Translations under genes and position numbers: made by a program
Shown here: one piece after another, positions 24,991-33,360 of the stretch
Layout of the letters: each line of letters starts with the position of its first letter
How positions within the stretch are numbered: the first letter of the stretch is position 1
The notes under the pieces: generated by a model
Seen by the model: the letters and a program-made list of their open reading frames with translations, nothing else
Databases searched by the model: none
What the model was told of the DNA's origin: nothing
NCBI GenBank assembly: GCA_024636755.1
Contig: JAGXGL010000022.1
Coordinates: 1-36,628, forward strand
DNA length: 36,628 nucleotides
Direction: 5' to 3'
Source: Guyparkeria sp.
GTDB taxonomy: Bacteria > Pseudomonadota > Gammaproteobacteria > Halothiobacillales > Halothiobacillaceae

Positions 24991-26655
24991 TCACGGACGG
25001 CGCAACCCCAATTTGTCGAGGCGATAGCGAAACTGTCGGGTGGTCATCCCCAGGCGTTTGGCCGCCTGTGTCTTGTTGCCGCCGGTTTCGCGCAATGCCT
25101 CAAGCAGCGCATCGCCCTCGTCCTCGCGCACCCAGCGATACCGAGTGCCCACCTCAGCGGGCGGTGGCGGGTTAAATCGAGCCACTCCCGTGCCCGGCGC
25201 GCCTTCGGCATCCGTGGACCGATCGGGAACCGATTGTGCAGCGGCCGGGGCGCTGCCCGCCTCGAGGTGATCGGTGACATGGGATTCATGCGTCAGGATC
25301 AGCTTGATGTCGGCCACGGTGATCCAGCCATTCTGCGCCACCAGCACCGCGCGCTTGATCACGTTCTCCAACTGGCGAATGTTGCCGGGCCAGTTGTAGG
25401 CGGCCAGGCGATCGAGCACGCCGGTCTCGAAGGCGGCATTGCGATCGAATTCCTGGCTGGCAACCTGCAGGAAATGCCGCGCGAGGAGCTTCACGTCGCC
25501 ATCGCGCTCGCGCAGGGCCGGCAGGGAAATGGGAAAGACGTTCAGCCGGTAGAACAGGTCGATGCGAAAGCGCCCCTGGTTGACCGCCTCCTGCAGGTTC
25601 TTGTGCGTCGCGGCAATGATGCGCACGTCGACCGGCACGTCCTTGGTGCCACCCACCCGGTGGATGGTCTGTTTTTCCAGCACATGCAACAGCTTGGACT
25701 GCAAATCGAAGGCCAAGTCTCCGATCTCGTCGAGAAACAGCGTGCCACCGGAGGCGAGTTCGACACTGCCCTTCTTGGCCGACACCGCGCCGGTGAACGC
25801 GCCCTTCTCGTGGCCGAACAACTCGGATTCCAGCAGCGCGTCCGGGATGGCCGCGCAGTTGATCGCGATGAACGGCCCGTCGCAGCGCGGGCTGGTCAGG
25901 TGCACCATCCGGGCGAAGCGCTCCTTGCCGGTGCCGGACTCGCCGTTGAGCAGAACGGTGGCCTGGGTGGGCGAGACATGCAGGGTCTGGCGGACGGCCT
26001 GGCGCAGGGCCGGGCTCTCGCCGAGGATACCGTGACGCCCTTCCTGGTTGCTCGACAGGGCCTCGCGCAGGGATTCGTTCTCCTCGGCCAGCGCGGCGGT
26101 CTGCTCGCGGATCAGGTCGTCGACCTTGAGCACGCGGGCGATCAGCGCGGCCATGATGCGCAGCAACGTGATGTCGCGGTGTAGCGGGCGGTGGCGTTCG
26201 CGGATGCGATGGGCACCCAGCACCCCCATGGGCTGATCCTCGCTGAGGATGGGCACGGCGAGAAAGGCGACCGTCTCATCGGGCAACGTATCGCGTTCGA
26301 CCGCGCGGGTGAGATAGACCGGCTCTTCGTCGATGTTCTGCACCACCGCCACCTGCCCGGTGCGCATCACCCGACCGGTGACACCCTCGCCCAGCCGGTA
26401 GCGGCCACGTTCGCGCTCGGCGGACGCCAGCCCGTAGGCATAGCGGATCTCCATGAACTCGCTACTGGCATCGGGCAACACCACCCGGCCGCGATTGAGG
26501 CCGGTGATCTGCGAGAGCAGCCGCAGCATGCGCCCGATCACGGTGTCGGGATCGTTCACGTGCGAGAGCCATTGCGTGGCCTCGTGGACGACCAGCAGTT
26601 CCGCATCGGCGCTGTCGGCGCGTGCCGACGGTTGAATGACTTGCGCGTGGGTCAT
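24991..26655 (-). CDS. Sigma-54-dependent activator (GAF-AAA+-Fis)
   Basis: This 554-residue enhancer-binding protein resembles NifA/NorR types. Residues about 25-175 form a GAF sensor domain. Residues 205-440 form the AAA+ core, with Walker A GESGTGKE (238-245), the sigma-54 contact loop GAFTGA (285-290) and Walker B GGTLFLDE (303-310). A Fis-type helix-turn-helix ends the protein (NKTQAAKRLGMTTRQFRYRL). With an intact GAFTGA loop it should activate sigma-54 promoters. Two such promoters lie in this window (18417 and 26860), one of them directly divergent, so it is the likely regulator of both. GGAG precedes the start at 26655. The GAF ligand is not predictable from sequence. Confidence 0.93.
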   Translation of the reverse strand: MTHAQVIQPSARADSADAELLVVHEATQWLSHVNDPDTVIGRMLRLLSQITGLNRGRVVLPDASSEFMEIRYAYGLASAERERGRYRLGEGVTGRVMRTGQVAVVQNIDEEPVYLTRAVERDTLPDETVAFLAVPILSEDQPMGVLGAHRIRERHRPLHRDITLLRIMAALIARVLKVDDLIREQTAALAEENESLREALSSNQEGRHGILGESPALRQAVRQTLHVSPTQATVLLNGESGTGKERFARMVHLTSPRCDGPFIAINCAAIPDALLESELFGHEKGAFTGAVSAKKGSVELASGGTLFLDEIGDLAFDLQSKLLHVLEKQTIHRVGGTKDVPVDVRIIAATHKNLQEAVNQGRFRIDLFYRLNVFPISLPALRERDGDVKLLARHFLQVASQEFDRNAAFETGVLDRLAAYNWPGNIRQLENVIKRAVLVAQNGWITVADIKLILTHESHVTDHLEAGSAPAAAQSVPDRSTDAEGAPGTGVARFNPPPPAEVGTRYRWVREDEGDALLEALRETGGNKTQAAKRLGMTTRQFRYRLDKLGLRRP

Positions 26656-26710
26656 GGGGCAACTCCGGGCGAATAGATGACATTCCCGGAAGTGCAAGAA
26701 ACAGGCCCAT

Positions 26711-26832
26711 GACTTTGTCCGCCATTGGCGGGCATTGCGCACCGGCGGCGCTCATGCCGACGCACCAAGAACGGGACAAACCGCCCACCAGCGCTCCTTC
26801 GTGGTGCGAAAACACGCCATTTTCCGACAAAA
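26711..26832 (+). promoter_or_regulatory. Candidate activator sites upstream of the ABC importer operon
   Basis: GACTTTGTCCG at 26711-26721 differs at one base from the GACATTGTCCG core of the sites at 18297 and 18329, and lies about 140 bp upstream of the -24 box. Half-site-like GGGACAAACC (26773-26782) and CCGACAAAAC (26823-26832) follow. The next 16 bp contain CCGCCATTGGCGGGCATTG, similar to the 24-bp palindrome at 11043. Confidence 0.55.
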
Positions 26833-26859
26833 CGCGGCTATCTAACGTAAACGGGCAGT

Positions 26860-26875
26860 GTGGCACGGCATCTGC
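26860..26875 (+). promoter_or_regulatory. Sigma-54 (-24/-12) promoter of the ABC importer operon
   Basis: TGGCACGGCATCTGCA has GG and GC exactly 12 bp apart and a perfect TGGCAC. It matches the promoter at 18417 in 14 of 16 bases. Transcription would begin near 26886, about 30 bases before the first gene. Confidence 0.88.
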
Positions 26876-26914
26876 AACCTCGAGGTCGTCACTCACCGAC
26901 CCGAGAACCAAATC

Positions 26915-28291
26915 ATGTCCACATTCGATAACCCGTTCGACCCCAACAAGTCCCTGCATCGTGGCTGCACCTGCGGCAAGCACGCCAACCAGGCCGACCA
27001 CAACGCGGCGATCACCGCCACCCCGAACCCGACGGACGAGGAGCAGGCCCTTAATCGCGCCGTCGAATCGTCGGTGATGCGCTCGCTGTTCCCGGAAGAC
27101 CGGACGCGTCGGAATTTCCTCAAGGCCGTAGGCGTGAGCACGGCGATGGCCGCCGTCTCGACCTTCTTCCCGATGGCCGCCGCCAAGGCCGTTGCCGCCG
27201 ACCCGGTCGGGCCGCTGGAGAAAAAGAAGCTCAAGGTGGGCTTTATCCCGATCACCTGCGCCACGCCGATCATCATGGCCCACCCGATGGGCTTCTACGA
27301 GCGTGAAGGACTCGACGTCGAGGTGGTCAAGACCGCCGGCTGGGCGCTGATCCGCGACAACGTCAACAACGGCCAGCTCGATGCCTCGCACATGCTCTCG
27401 CCGATGCCGATTTCCGCTTCGCTCGGGATCGGTGCCCAACAGCAGGACACCTACGTCGCCACCATTCAGAACATCAATGGCCAGGCGATCACGATGCACA
27501 ACAAGCACAAGGACAATCGCGATCCGAGCAACTGGAAGGGCATGACCTTCGGCATTCCCTACGACCACTCGATGCACAACCTGTTGCTGCGCTACTACCT
27601 CGCCGAGCACGGCGTCGACCCGGACCAGGATGTCCAGCTCAAGGTCATCGCCCCGCCGGAGATGGTCGCCAACCTCAAGGCCGGCAACATCGACGGCTTC
27701 CTCGGCCCCGAGCCGTTCAACCAGCGCGCGGTCTACGAGGGCGCGGGCTTTATCCACGTGCTCTCGAAAGACCTGTGGGACGGCCACCCCTGCTGTGCCT
27801 TCGGTGCGACCCGGTCGTTCGTCGAGGAGAACCCCAACACCTTCTCCGCGCTGTTCCGCGCCATCGCCAGCGCCACGGTCTACGCGCACAAGAAGGAGAA
27901 CCGCCCCGAGATCATCGAGGCGATCGCCCCGGCCAACTACCTCAACCAGCCGAAGATCGTGCTCGACCAGGTAATGACCGGCCGCTACGCCGACGGGCTG
28001 GGCAACATCATCAACGAGCCCGAGCGCGCCGACTTCGACCCGTTCCCGTGGGAATCGATGGGCGTGTGGATCCTCACTCAGATGAAGCGCTGGGGTTACA
28101 TCAAGGAAGACATCGACTACGCCGACATCGCCGAGGAAATCTTCCGGGCGACCGACGCGCGCCAGCGTCTCGCCGAGATGGGCCTGCCGGCACCGGAGAT
28201 CAACAGCAAGAAGCACACGATCATGGGCAAGGTCTTCGACCCGACCAAGCCGCAGGAATACCTCGAATCGTTCGAGATCGGGAGGAGTTAA
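26915..28291 (+). CDS. Tat-exported ABC substrate-binding protein (NrtA/CmpA/SsuA class) with Cys/His N-terminal extension
   Basis: This 458-residue protein has a ligand-binding region typical of the NrtA/CmpA group (LKVGFIPITCATPIIMAHPMGFYEREGL, DASHMLSPMPISASLGIGAQ). Residues 63-70 read RTRRNFLK, a near-perfect twin-arginine motif followed by a hydrophobic stretch, so the folded protein should be exported to the periplasm by Tat. Unusually, about 60 residues precede the motif, including a Cys/His cluster (C18, C20, H23, H29 in HRGCTCGKHANQADH). The substrate could be nitrate, cyanate, bicarbonate or a sulfonate; neither motifs nor context decide. It is the first gene of the sigma-54 operon, 3 bp before the permease gene. 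Confidence 0.9.
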   Translation: MSTFDNPFDPNKSLHRGCTCGKHANQADHNAAITATPNPTDEEQALNRAVESSVMRSLFPEDRTRRNFLKAVGVSTAMAAVSTFFPMAAAKAVAADPVGPLEKKKLKVGFIPITCATPIIMAHPMGFYEREGLDVEVVKTAGWALIRDNVNNGQLDASHMLSPMPISASLGIGAQQQDTYVATIQNINGQAITMHNKHKDNRDPSNWKGMTFGIPYDHSMHNLLLRYYLAEHGVDPDQDVQLKVIAPPEMVANLKAGNIDGFLGPEPFNQRAVYEGAGFIHVLSKDLWDGHPCCAFGATRSFVEENPNTFSALFRAIASATVYAHKKENRPEIIEAIAPANYLNQPKIVLDQVMTGRYADGLGNIINEPERADFDPFPWESMGVWILTQMKRWGYIKEDIDYADIAEEIFRATDARQRLAEMGLPAPEINSKKHTIMGKVFDPTKPQEYLESFEIGRS

Positions 28292-28294
28292 GCC

Positions 28295-29137
28295 ATGAGC
28301 CAGTCACTCAGCCTACGGGCCGGCCTCGTCTCCATCCTCATCCTGCTTGCCTTCATCGGCGCGTGGTGGGGGGCGACCCTGCCCACCCAGGTCGATCTGG
28401 GCGACATGGACCCCGAATACGCCGCCATGATGGGTCTCGATACCACCCAGGAGTCGGACATCCCGACGCCGGGGCACATCGGCTCGGCGATCTGGACGCA
28501 TCTCTCGGACCCGTTCTACGTCAAGGGCTCCAACGACATGGGCATCGGCATCCAGCTGGCCCATTCGCTCTGGCGGGTGCTCGCCGGCTTTGCGTTGGCC
28601 GCGATGGTCGCCGTGCCGCTGGGCTTTCTGATCGGCATGTCGCCGCTGATGCACAAGGCGCTGGACCCGTACATCCAGATCCTGAAACCGATCTCGCCGC
28701 TGGCCTGGATGCCGCTGGCGCTCTACATCATCCAGGACGCCTCGATCTCGTCGATCTTCGTGATCTTCATCTGTTCGATCTGGCCAATGATGGTGAACAC
28801 CGCCTACGGCGTGTCCTCGGTCCGCGACGACTGGCTCGCCGTGGCCAAGACCCTCGAGGTCGGCCCGATCAAGAAGGCGTTCAAGGTAATCCTGCCGGCG
28901 GCCGCCCCGACGATTCTCACCGGCATGCGCATCTCGATGGGCATCGCCTGGCTGGTGATCGTCGCCGCGGAAATGCTCGTCGGTGGCACCGGCATCGGCT
29001 ACTTCATCTGGAACGAGTGGAACAACCTCGATCTCGCCAACGTGATCTTCGCCATCCTGCTGATCGGCGTGGTCGGCATGATCCTCGACATGATCTTCGG
29101 CCTGCTCGGCAAGGTCGTCAGCTATAAGGAGGTCTGA
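28295..29137 (+). CDS. ABC transporter permease (NrtB/CynB/SsuC class)
   Basis: This 280-residue inner-membrane protein has about six TM segments and the EAA-type coupling loop (LAVAKTLEVGPIKKAFKVILP), which docks on the ATPase. An approximately 60-residue periplasmic stretch follows the first TM (PTQVDLGDMDPEYAAMMGLD...), seen in the NrtB branch of the family. GGAGGAG lies before the ATG and only 3 bp separate it from the binding-protein gene. The ATPase gene starts 3 bp after its stop. It works as a homodimer that translocates the anion delivered by the binding protein. Confidence 0.93.
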   Translation: MSQSLSLRAGLVSILILLAFIGAWWGATLPTQVDLGDMDPEYAAMMGLDTTQESDIPTPGHIGSAIWTHLSDPFYVKGSNDMGIGIQLAHSLWRVLAGFALAAMVAVPLGFLIGMSPLMHKALDPYIQILKPISPLAWMPLALYIIQDASISSIFVIFICSIWPMMVNTAYGVSSVRDDWLAVAKTLEVGPIKKAFKVILPAAAPTILTGMRISMGIAWLVIVAAEMLVGGTGIGYFIWNEWNNLDLANVIFAILLIGVVGMILDMIFGLLGKVVSYKEV

Positions 29138-29140
29138 AAC

Positions 29141-30016
29141 ATGACTACCCCCAGCTTTATCCAGGTCGATGGCCTGGAAAAGACCTTTCCCGGCCCGGCC
29201 GGCCAGGAACCGGTCACCGTGTTCCAGAACCTCGACTTCGAAATTGAGAAGGGCGAGTTCGTCTGCCTGATCGGTCACTCGGGTTGCGGCAAGTCGACCA
29301 TCCTCAACATCCTTGCCGGACTGGATGCCGCGAGCGACGGCTACGTGTTCATGGAGAACAAGGAGCTCACCGGCCCGGGCCTCGACCGCGGGGTGGTCTT
29401 CCAGGGACACGCCCTGATGCCGTGGCTGACGGTGCGCGAGAACGTCGCCTTCGCGGTGAAGTCCCGCTTCAAGCGACACTCCAAGGACGAGGTGAACGCA
29501 CAGGTGGAGAAGTACGTCGACATGGTCGGCTTGACCCCGGCGATCGACAAGAAGCCCCACCAGCTCTCCGGCGGCATGCGACAGCGGGTCGGCATCGCCC
29601 GGGCCTTTGCCATCGAACCGAAGATGCTGTTGATGGACGAGCCGTTCGGCGCGCTGGATGCCCTGACCCGCGGGGTGATCCAGGACGAGCTGCTGGCGAT
29701 CTGCCAGGCCACCAGCCAGACGGTGTTCATGATCACCCACGACGTCGACGAGGCGATCCTGCTGGCCGACAAGATCCTGTTGATGACCACCGGCCCGTTC
29801 GCCGAGGTCGCCGAGGTGGCCTACAACCCGCTGCACAAGCCGCGCTCACGCCAGGAAATGCACCACGACGGGCACTACTACCCGTTCCGCAACCACCTGA
29901 TGGACTTCCTGGTCAACGGTCCGGGCACGCCCTACAGCGACAAGGCAACCGACGGCACTCCGCCGGCCCTGGACAAGGCCCCGCGCACCGGGCCCAGGCG
30001 CGTGGTGAGCGCCTGA
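29141..30016 (+). CDS. ABC transporter ATPase (NrtD/CynD/SsuB class)
   Basis: This 291-residue ATPase has Walker A GHSGCGKST, Q-loop VVFQGHALMPWLTV, signature LSGGMRQRV, Walker B LLMDEPFGALDAL and an H-loop in FMITHDVDEAI. The C-terminal extension (GTPYSDKATDGTP...) has no obvious regulatory domain, unlike NrtC. A perfect AAGGAGGT precedes the ATG. It powers the permease encoded 3 bp upstream. It ends the operon; a terminator follows 29 bp on. Confidence 0.95.
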   Translation: MTTPSFIQVDGLEKTFPGPAGQEPVTVFQNLDFEIEKGEFVCLIGHSGCGKSTILNILAGLDAASDGYVFMENKELTGPGLDRGVVFQGHALMPWLTVRENVAFAVKSRFKRHSKDEVNAQVEKYVDMVGLTPAIDKKPHQLSGGMRQRVGIARAFAIEPKMLLMDEPFGALDALTRGVIQDELLAICQATSQTVFMITHDVDEAILLADKILLMTTGPFAEVAEVAYNPLHKPRSRQEMHHDGHYYPFRNHLMDFLVNGPGTPYSDKATDGTPPALDKAPRTGPRRVVSA

Positions 30017-30044
30017 CCCGAGACGTTCGACACGCCCGTCATCC

Positions 30045-30068
30045 ATCCGGCCCCAGGGCCGGATTTTT
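30045..30068 (+). terminator. Intrinsic terminator after the ABC importer operon
   Basis: ATCCGGCCC and GGGCCGGAT pair across a CA gap, followed by TTTTT. Confidence 0.9.
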
Positions 30069-30499
30069 CGTGGTGTGGTCACAATCGTGGTGGAATCGTT
30101 TTTTCAGTCGCCGTGAATCGCGCGGGTGATCACCTCGACGACCTCACGATCCCGGTTACGAATACTATTCTCCACGGCCATCACCGTAAGGTGGTATGGG
30201 CGCGGCGTGGATCATCCAGCAGGTACACAGTTCGAAGGCCCCGGTCACGGCGAAGTTGCCGAGAGGGATCGGTCCCTGGGCCATGGCCTGTTGGTTGATC
30301 GAGCGTCGGCCGGCTGCACCACGATATGGCCCTGTATGATCGAGAAATCCATGCCGCGCCCCTATCGCGGGCCAGATCGTCGGCCACGAATCCAGGCCCG
30401 TATGCGGGGGATTGAAACCACCACGCTCGACAACGGTCACACACTTCCTGCCGGCCCAACAGGACAGGCCGACCATTCAACCCTTGGTAGCCCAAACCC
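30069..30499 (-). other. Intergenic stretch with possible decayed minus-strand gene
   Basis: No complete gene is supported. On the minus strand, fragments in different frames look like protein: NQQAMAQGPIPLGNFAVTGA in one frame, and HLTVMAVENSIRNRDREVV ending at a TGA near 30104 in another. The pattern suggests the eroded 3' half of a gene with several frameshifts; I cannot name the family. No RNA gene or repeat is apparent. The promoter of the M16 peptidase genes should lie in the last 100 bases but was not identified. Confidence 0.3.
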
Positions 30500-31900
30500 A
30501 TGCAGCCCGGACGTTATTCCTTCGCCTCAATCCCGATCATGCTGTCCTTTTTGGCGCTGATTGCCACACCGATGGCAACCGCGGGCAAGACAAGTGACGC
30601 GGTCCACGAAACTACGCTCGACAACGGCCTGAAGGTGCTGGTCCTGCCGGACGAACGCGCGCCGGTGGTCACGCACCAGATCTGGTACAAGGTCGGCTCG
30701 GTCGACGAGCCGGGCGGGATCACCGGGATTGCCCACATGTTCGAGCACATGATGTTCAAGGGGACGAAGACCCTCGGCCCGGGTGAATTCTCGGACATCA
30801 TCGCGCGCCTCGGCGGCGAAGAGAACGCCTTCACCGGGCGCGACTTCACCGGCTATTACCAGACGCTCGCCGCCGACGAATTGGAGACGGTGATGCGTTG
30901 GGAGGCCGATCGCATGGCCAACCTCGAGATCGACCCGGAGGAATTCGCCCGCGAGAAGGAGGTGGTCAAGGAAGAATGGCGCTCGCGCATGCGCGACAAC
31001 CCCAATGCCCGCCTGAGCCAACTGCTCTACGCCACGGCCTTTACCAGCAGCGGCTATCACCACCCGATCATCGGCTGGAAGACCGATATCGACGCCTATA
31101 CCGTCGAGGATGTGGAACGCTGGTACCGGGAGCATTACGCGCCCAACAACGCCACCCTGATCGTGGTCGGCGACGTCGAGCCCGACGCGGTGATCGAACT
31201 GGCCGAGCGCTACTATGGCAAGGTCGAGCAACGCGACCTTGCCCCGGCCAAGCCCCGTGAGGAAATGACGCAACACGGCGTCAAGCGGGCGACCCTCAAC
31301 ATCCCCGCCAAGCTGCCGCACCTGACGATGGGCTACAAGGTCCCCTCGTTGGTCACCAGCAAGGATCCGGGCACCGCCTACGCGCTCGCGGTCACCTCCG
31401 GCATCCTCGCCGGCGACTCCGGCGCCCGCCTGAACAACGAGTTGGTGCGTGCCGGCAAACTCTCGTCGGCCTCGGCTAGCTACAACCTCAATGCCCGTGA
31501 AACCACCCTGTTCACCATCGATGCCACGCCGCGCGACGGTCAGCCGCTCGAGGAGGTCGAGGGTCTGTTGCATGAACAGATCGCCGGGCTGAAGAACGAG
31601 CCGGTCGATGAAAAGGAACTCGAACGCATCAAGGCTCAGGTGGTCGCCTCGGATGTCTATGAGCGTGATTCGCTGTTCTACCAAGGCATGACGTTGGGCA
31701 TGTACGAAACGGTGGGACTCGACTACCGACTGGCCGACCGGTTTGTGGAGGGCGTGCGCGCGGTCACTATCGACGACGTGCAAACCGTCGCCCGCAAGTA
31801 TTTCCACGACGATGGCCTGACTATCGTCACCCTCCAACCGGTAAGCGGCGAGCCAACCACGCTACCCAGCCCGACCGGAGGTATCGAACGTGTCTATTGA
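30500..31900 (+). CDS. M16-family zinc metallopeptidase, catalytic subunit
   Basis: This 466-residue insulinase-family (M16B) protein has a signal peptide (cleavage near ATAGK), so it acts in the periplasm. The inverted zinc motif is intact: His79, Glu82 and His83 in HMFEHMMF, with the distal ligand Glu159 in VVKEEWRS at the expected 75-residue spacing. It degrades peptides as a heterodimer with the next protein. The genes overlap by 11 bases, indicating coupled translation. This is the usual bacterial pair of one active and one inactive M16 subunit, often linked to envelope protein turnover. Confidence 0.92.
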   Translation: MQPGRYSFASIPIMLSFLALIATPMATAGKTSDAVHETTLDNGLKVLVLPDERAPVVTHQIWYKVGSVDEPGGITGIAHMFEHMMFKGTKTLGPGEFSDIIARLGGEENAFTGRDFTGYYQTLAADELETVMRWEADRMANLEIDPEEFAREKEVVKEEWRSRMRDNPNARLSQLLYATAFTSSGYHHPIIGWKTDIDAYTVEDVERWYREHYAPNNATLIVVGDVEPDAVIELAERYYGKVEQRDLAPAKPREEMTQHGVKRATLNIPAKLPHLTMGYKVPSLVTSKDPGTAYALAVTSGILAGDSGARLNNELVRAGKLSSASASYNLNARETTLFTIDATPRDGQPLEEVEGLLHEQIAGLKNEPVDEKELERIKAQVVASDVYERDSLFYQGMTLGMYETVGLDYRLADRFVEGVRAVTIDDVQTVARKYFHDDGLTIVTLQPVSGEPTTLPSPTGGIERVY

Positions 31901-33251
31901 TGCCCGCCACCCCACTTGGCTCGCGATCCTCGCCGTCGGCGCCCTGCTGCTCACGGGTACGGCGCGTGCCGAGCCGCTGTTGGCGCTTGAGACCTGGCAG
32001 ACCGACAACGGGGCCGAGGTGCTGTTCTATCCCATCGACAGTCTGCCCATGGTCGACGCCCAGGTGATCTTCGATGCCGGCAGTGCTCGTGATCCTGAGG
32101 ACCAGGGAGGCACCGCCAGCTTGACCGCCTCATTACTCGAGGAAGGCACCACCGAACGAGATGCCAAGGCGATCGCCGATGGTTTCGCCCGTGTTGGCGC
32201 GCAGTTCTCGGCCAGCGCCAACCTCGAGACGACTACCGTGCGCCTGCGCAGCCTGACCGAGGACGGCTGGCTCTGGCCCGCCGTGGAGCTGATGGCCGAG
32301 GTCATCGCCCGTCCCGCCTTCAACGACGAGGACATCCAACGCGAGCGCGAGCGTCAGTTGCGCGGCATCCAGTCCCGCCAGCAATCCCCGCAGGCGGTCG
32401 CCAGCGACGCGTTTCGCAAGGCGGCCTACGGCAACCATCCCTACGCCCACCCCACCGAGGGCACACGCGAATCGGTGGAATCGATCGATCCGTCGGCTGT
32501 CCGCGCATTCCACCAACAGCGGTTTGTCGCCGCCAATGCCACGGTGGTGATTGTCGGTGACCTGGATGCCGATCAGGCGCGACGACTGGCCGACACGCTT
32601 ACCGAGGGCCTGCCCACGGGCCAGCCCGCCCCCGCCCTGCCCGAGGTGGCACCGTTGCAGGAATCGGAGACGGTGCGTATCGACTTCCCCTCGGAGCAGT
32701 CGACCGTGTTGGTCGCATTCGACGGGGTCAAGCGCAAGCACGAGGACTACCTGCCGCTCTACGTCGGCAACCACATGCTGGGCGGCAGCGGCTTTGCCTC
32801 GCGGCTGATGTCCGAACTGCGCGAGAAGCGCGGCCTGGCCTATAGCACCTACAGCTACCTGATGCCGCTGCGAGCCGGTGGGCGGCTGGTCATGGGCATC
32901 CAGACACGCAACGATCAGGTGGACACCGCCCTGTCGCTGATGAACGAGGAACTGGCGCGCTTCATCGATGAAGGCCCGACCGACGAGGAACTGGCCGACA
33001 GTCAGGCCAATATCGTCGGTGGCTTTCCCATGCGCCTGAACAGCAACAGCAAGATCATTGAACAGATCGGCGCGCTGGCCTTCCTCGACTTGCCGCTGGA
33101 TTACTTCGACGAATACACCGACCGGGTCGAGGCCGTGACTGCCGACGAGATCCTTCAGGCCTTCGACCAGCATATCGAGCCGCAAAAGCGAGTGGTGGTG
33201 ATCGTCGGGCCATCGGCCGAGGAAGCGGAGGCCGACAGGAAAACCGAGTAA
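31890..33251 (+). CDS. M16-family peptidase-like protein, non-catalytic subunit
   Basis: This 453-residue M16B homologue has a signal peptide (ending TARAE). The zinc motif is missing: the equivalent region reads ASLLEEGTTERDAKA. The C-terminal half keeps the substrate-binding signature GGSGFASRLMSELREKRGLAYS followed by STYSYL, including the Arg/Tyr pair that the active partner lacks. It therefore completes the active chamber of the preceding protease. The GTG start at 31890 follows GGAGG inside the end of the upstream gene. Confidence 0.92.
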   Translation: MSIDARHPTWLAILAVGALLLTGTARAEPLLALETWQTDNGAEVLFYPIDSLPMVDAQVIFDAGSARDPEDQGGTASLTASLLEEGTTERDAKAIADGFARVGAQFSASANLETTTVRLRSLTEDGWLWPAVELMAEVIARPAFNDEDIQRERERQLRGIQSRQQSPQAVASDAFRKAAYGNHPYAHPTEGTRESVESIDPSAVRAFHQQRFVAANATVVIVGDLDADQARRLADTLTEGLPTGQPAPALPEVAPLQESETVRIDFPSEQSTVLVAFDGVKRKHEDYLPLYVGNHMLGGSGFASRLMSELREKRGLAYSTYSYLMPLRAGGRLVMGIQTRNDQVDTALSLMNEELARFIDEGPTDEELADSQANIVGGFPMRLNSNSKIIEQIGALAFLDLPLDYFDEYTDRVEAVTADEILQAFDQHIEPQKRVVVIVGPSAEEAEADRKTE

Positions 33252-33360
33252 CACTTTGGGAACTTGCGATAAGCCTGCCTATCAAAGCGGTCATCGGTTA
33301 ACCGTCAGGGGCTCGCGGCATGGCCGACCAGCCCCTGACCACACTCACAGGAGCAAGACC

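Noticed and set aside
26722-26737. TGGCGGGCATTGC as another sigma-54 promoter
   Set aside because: The spacing between GG and GC is two bases short of the required 12, and the real -24/-12 element lies downstream at 26860.
26462-28216. 584-codon minus-strand frame across the activator start and binding-protein gene
   Set aside because: It is antisense to two well-supported genes and their promoter; no family pattern is visible.
30126-30560. Plus-strand frame before the M16 peptidase as a real gene
   Set aside because: It has no protein-like pattern or ribosome binding site and overlaps the well-supported peptidase start in another frame.
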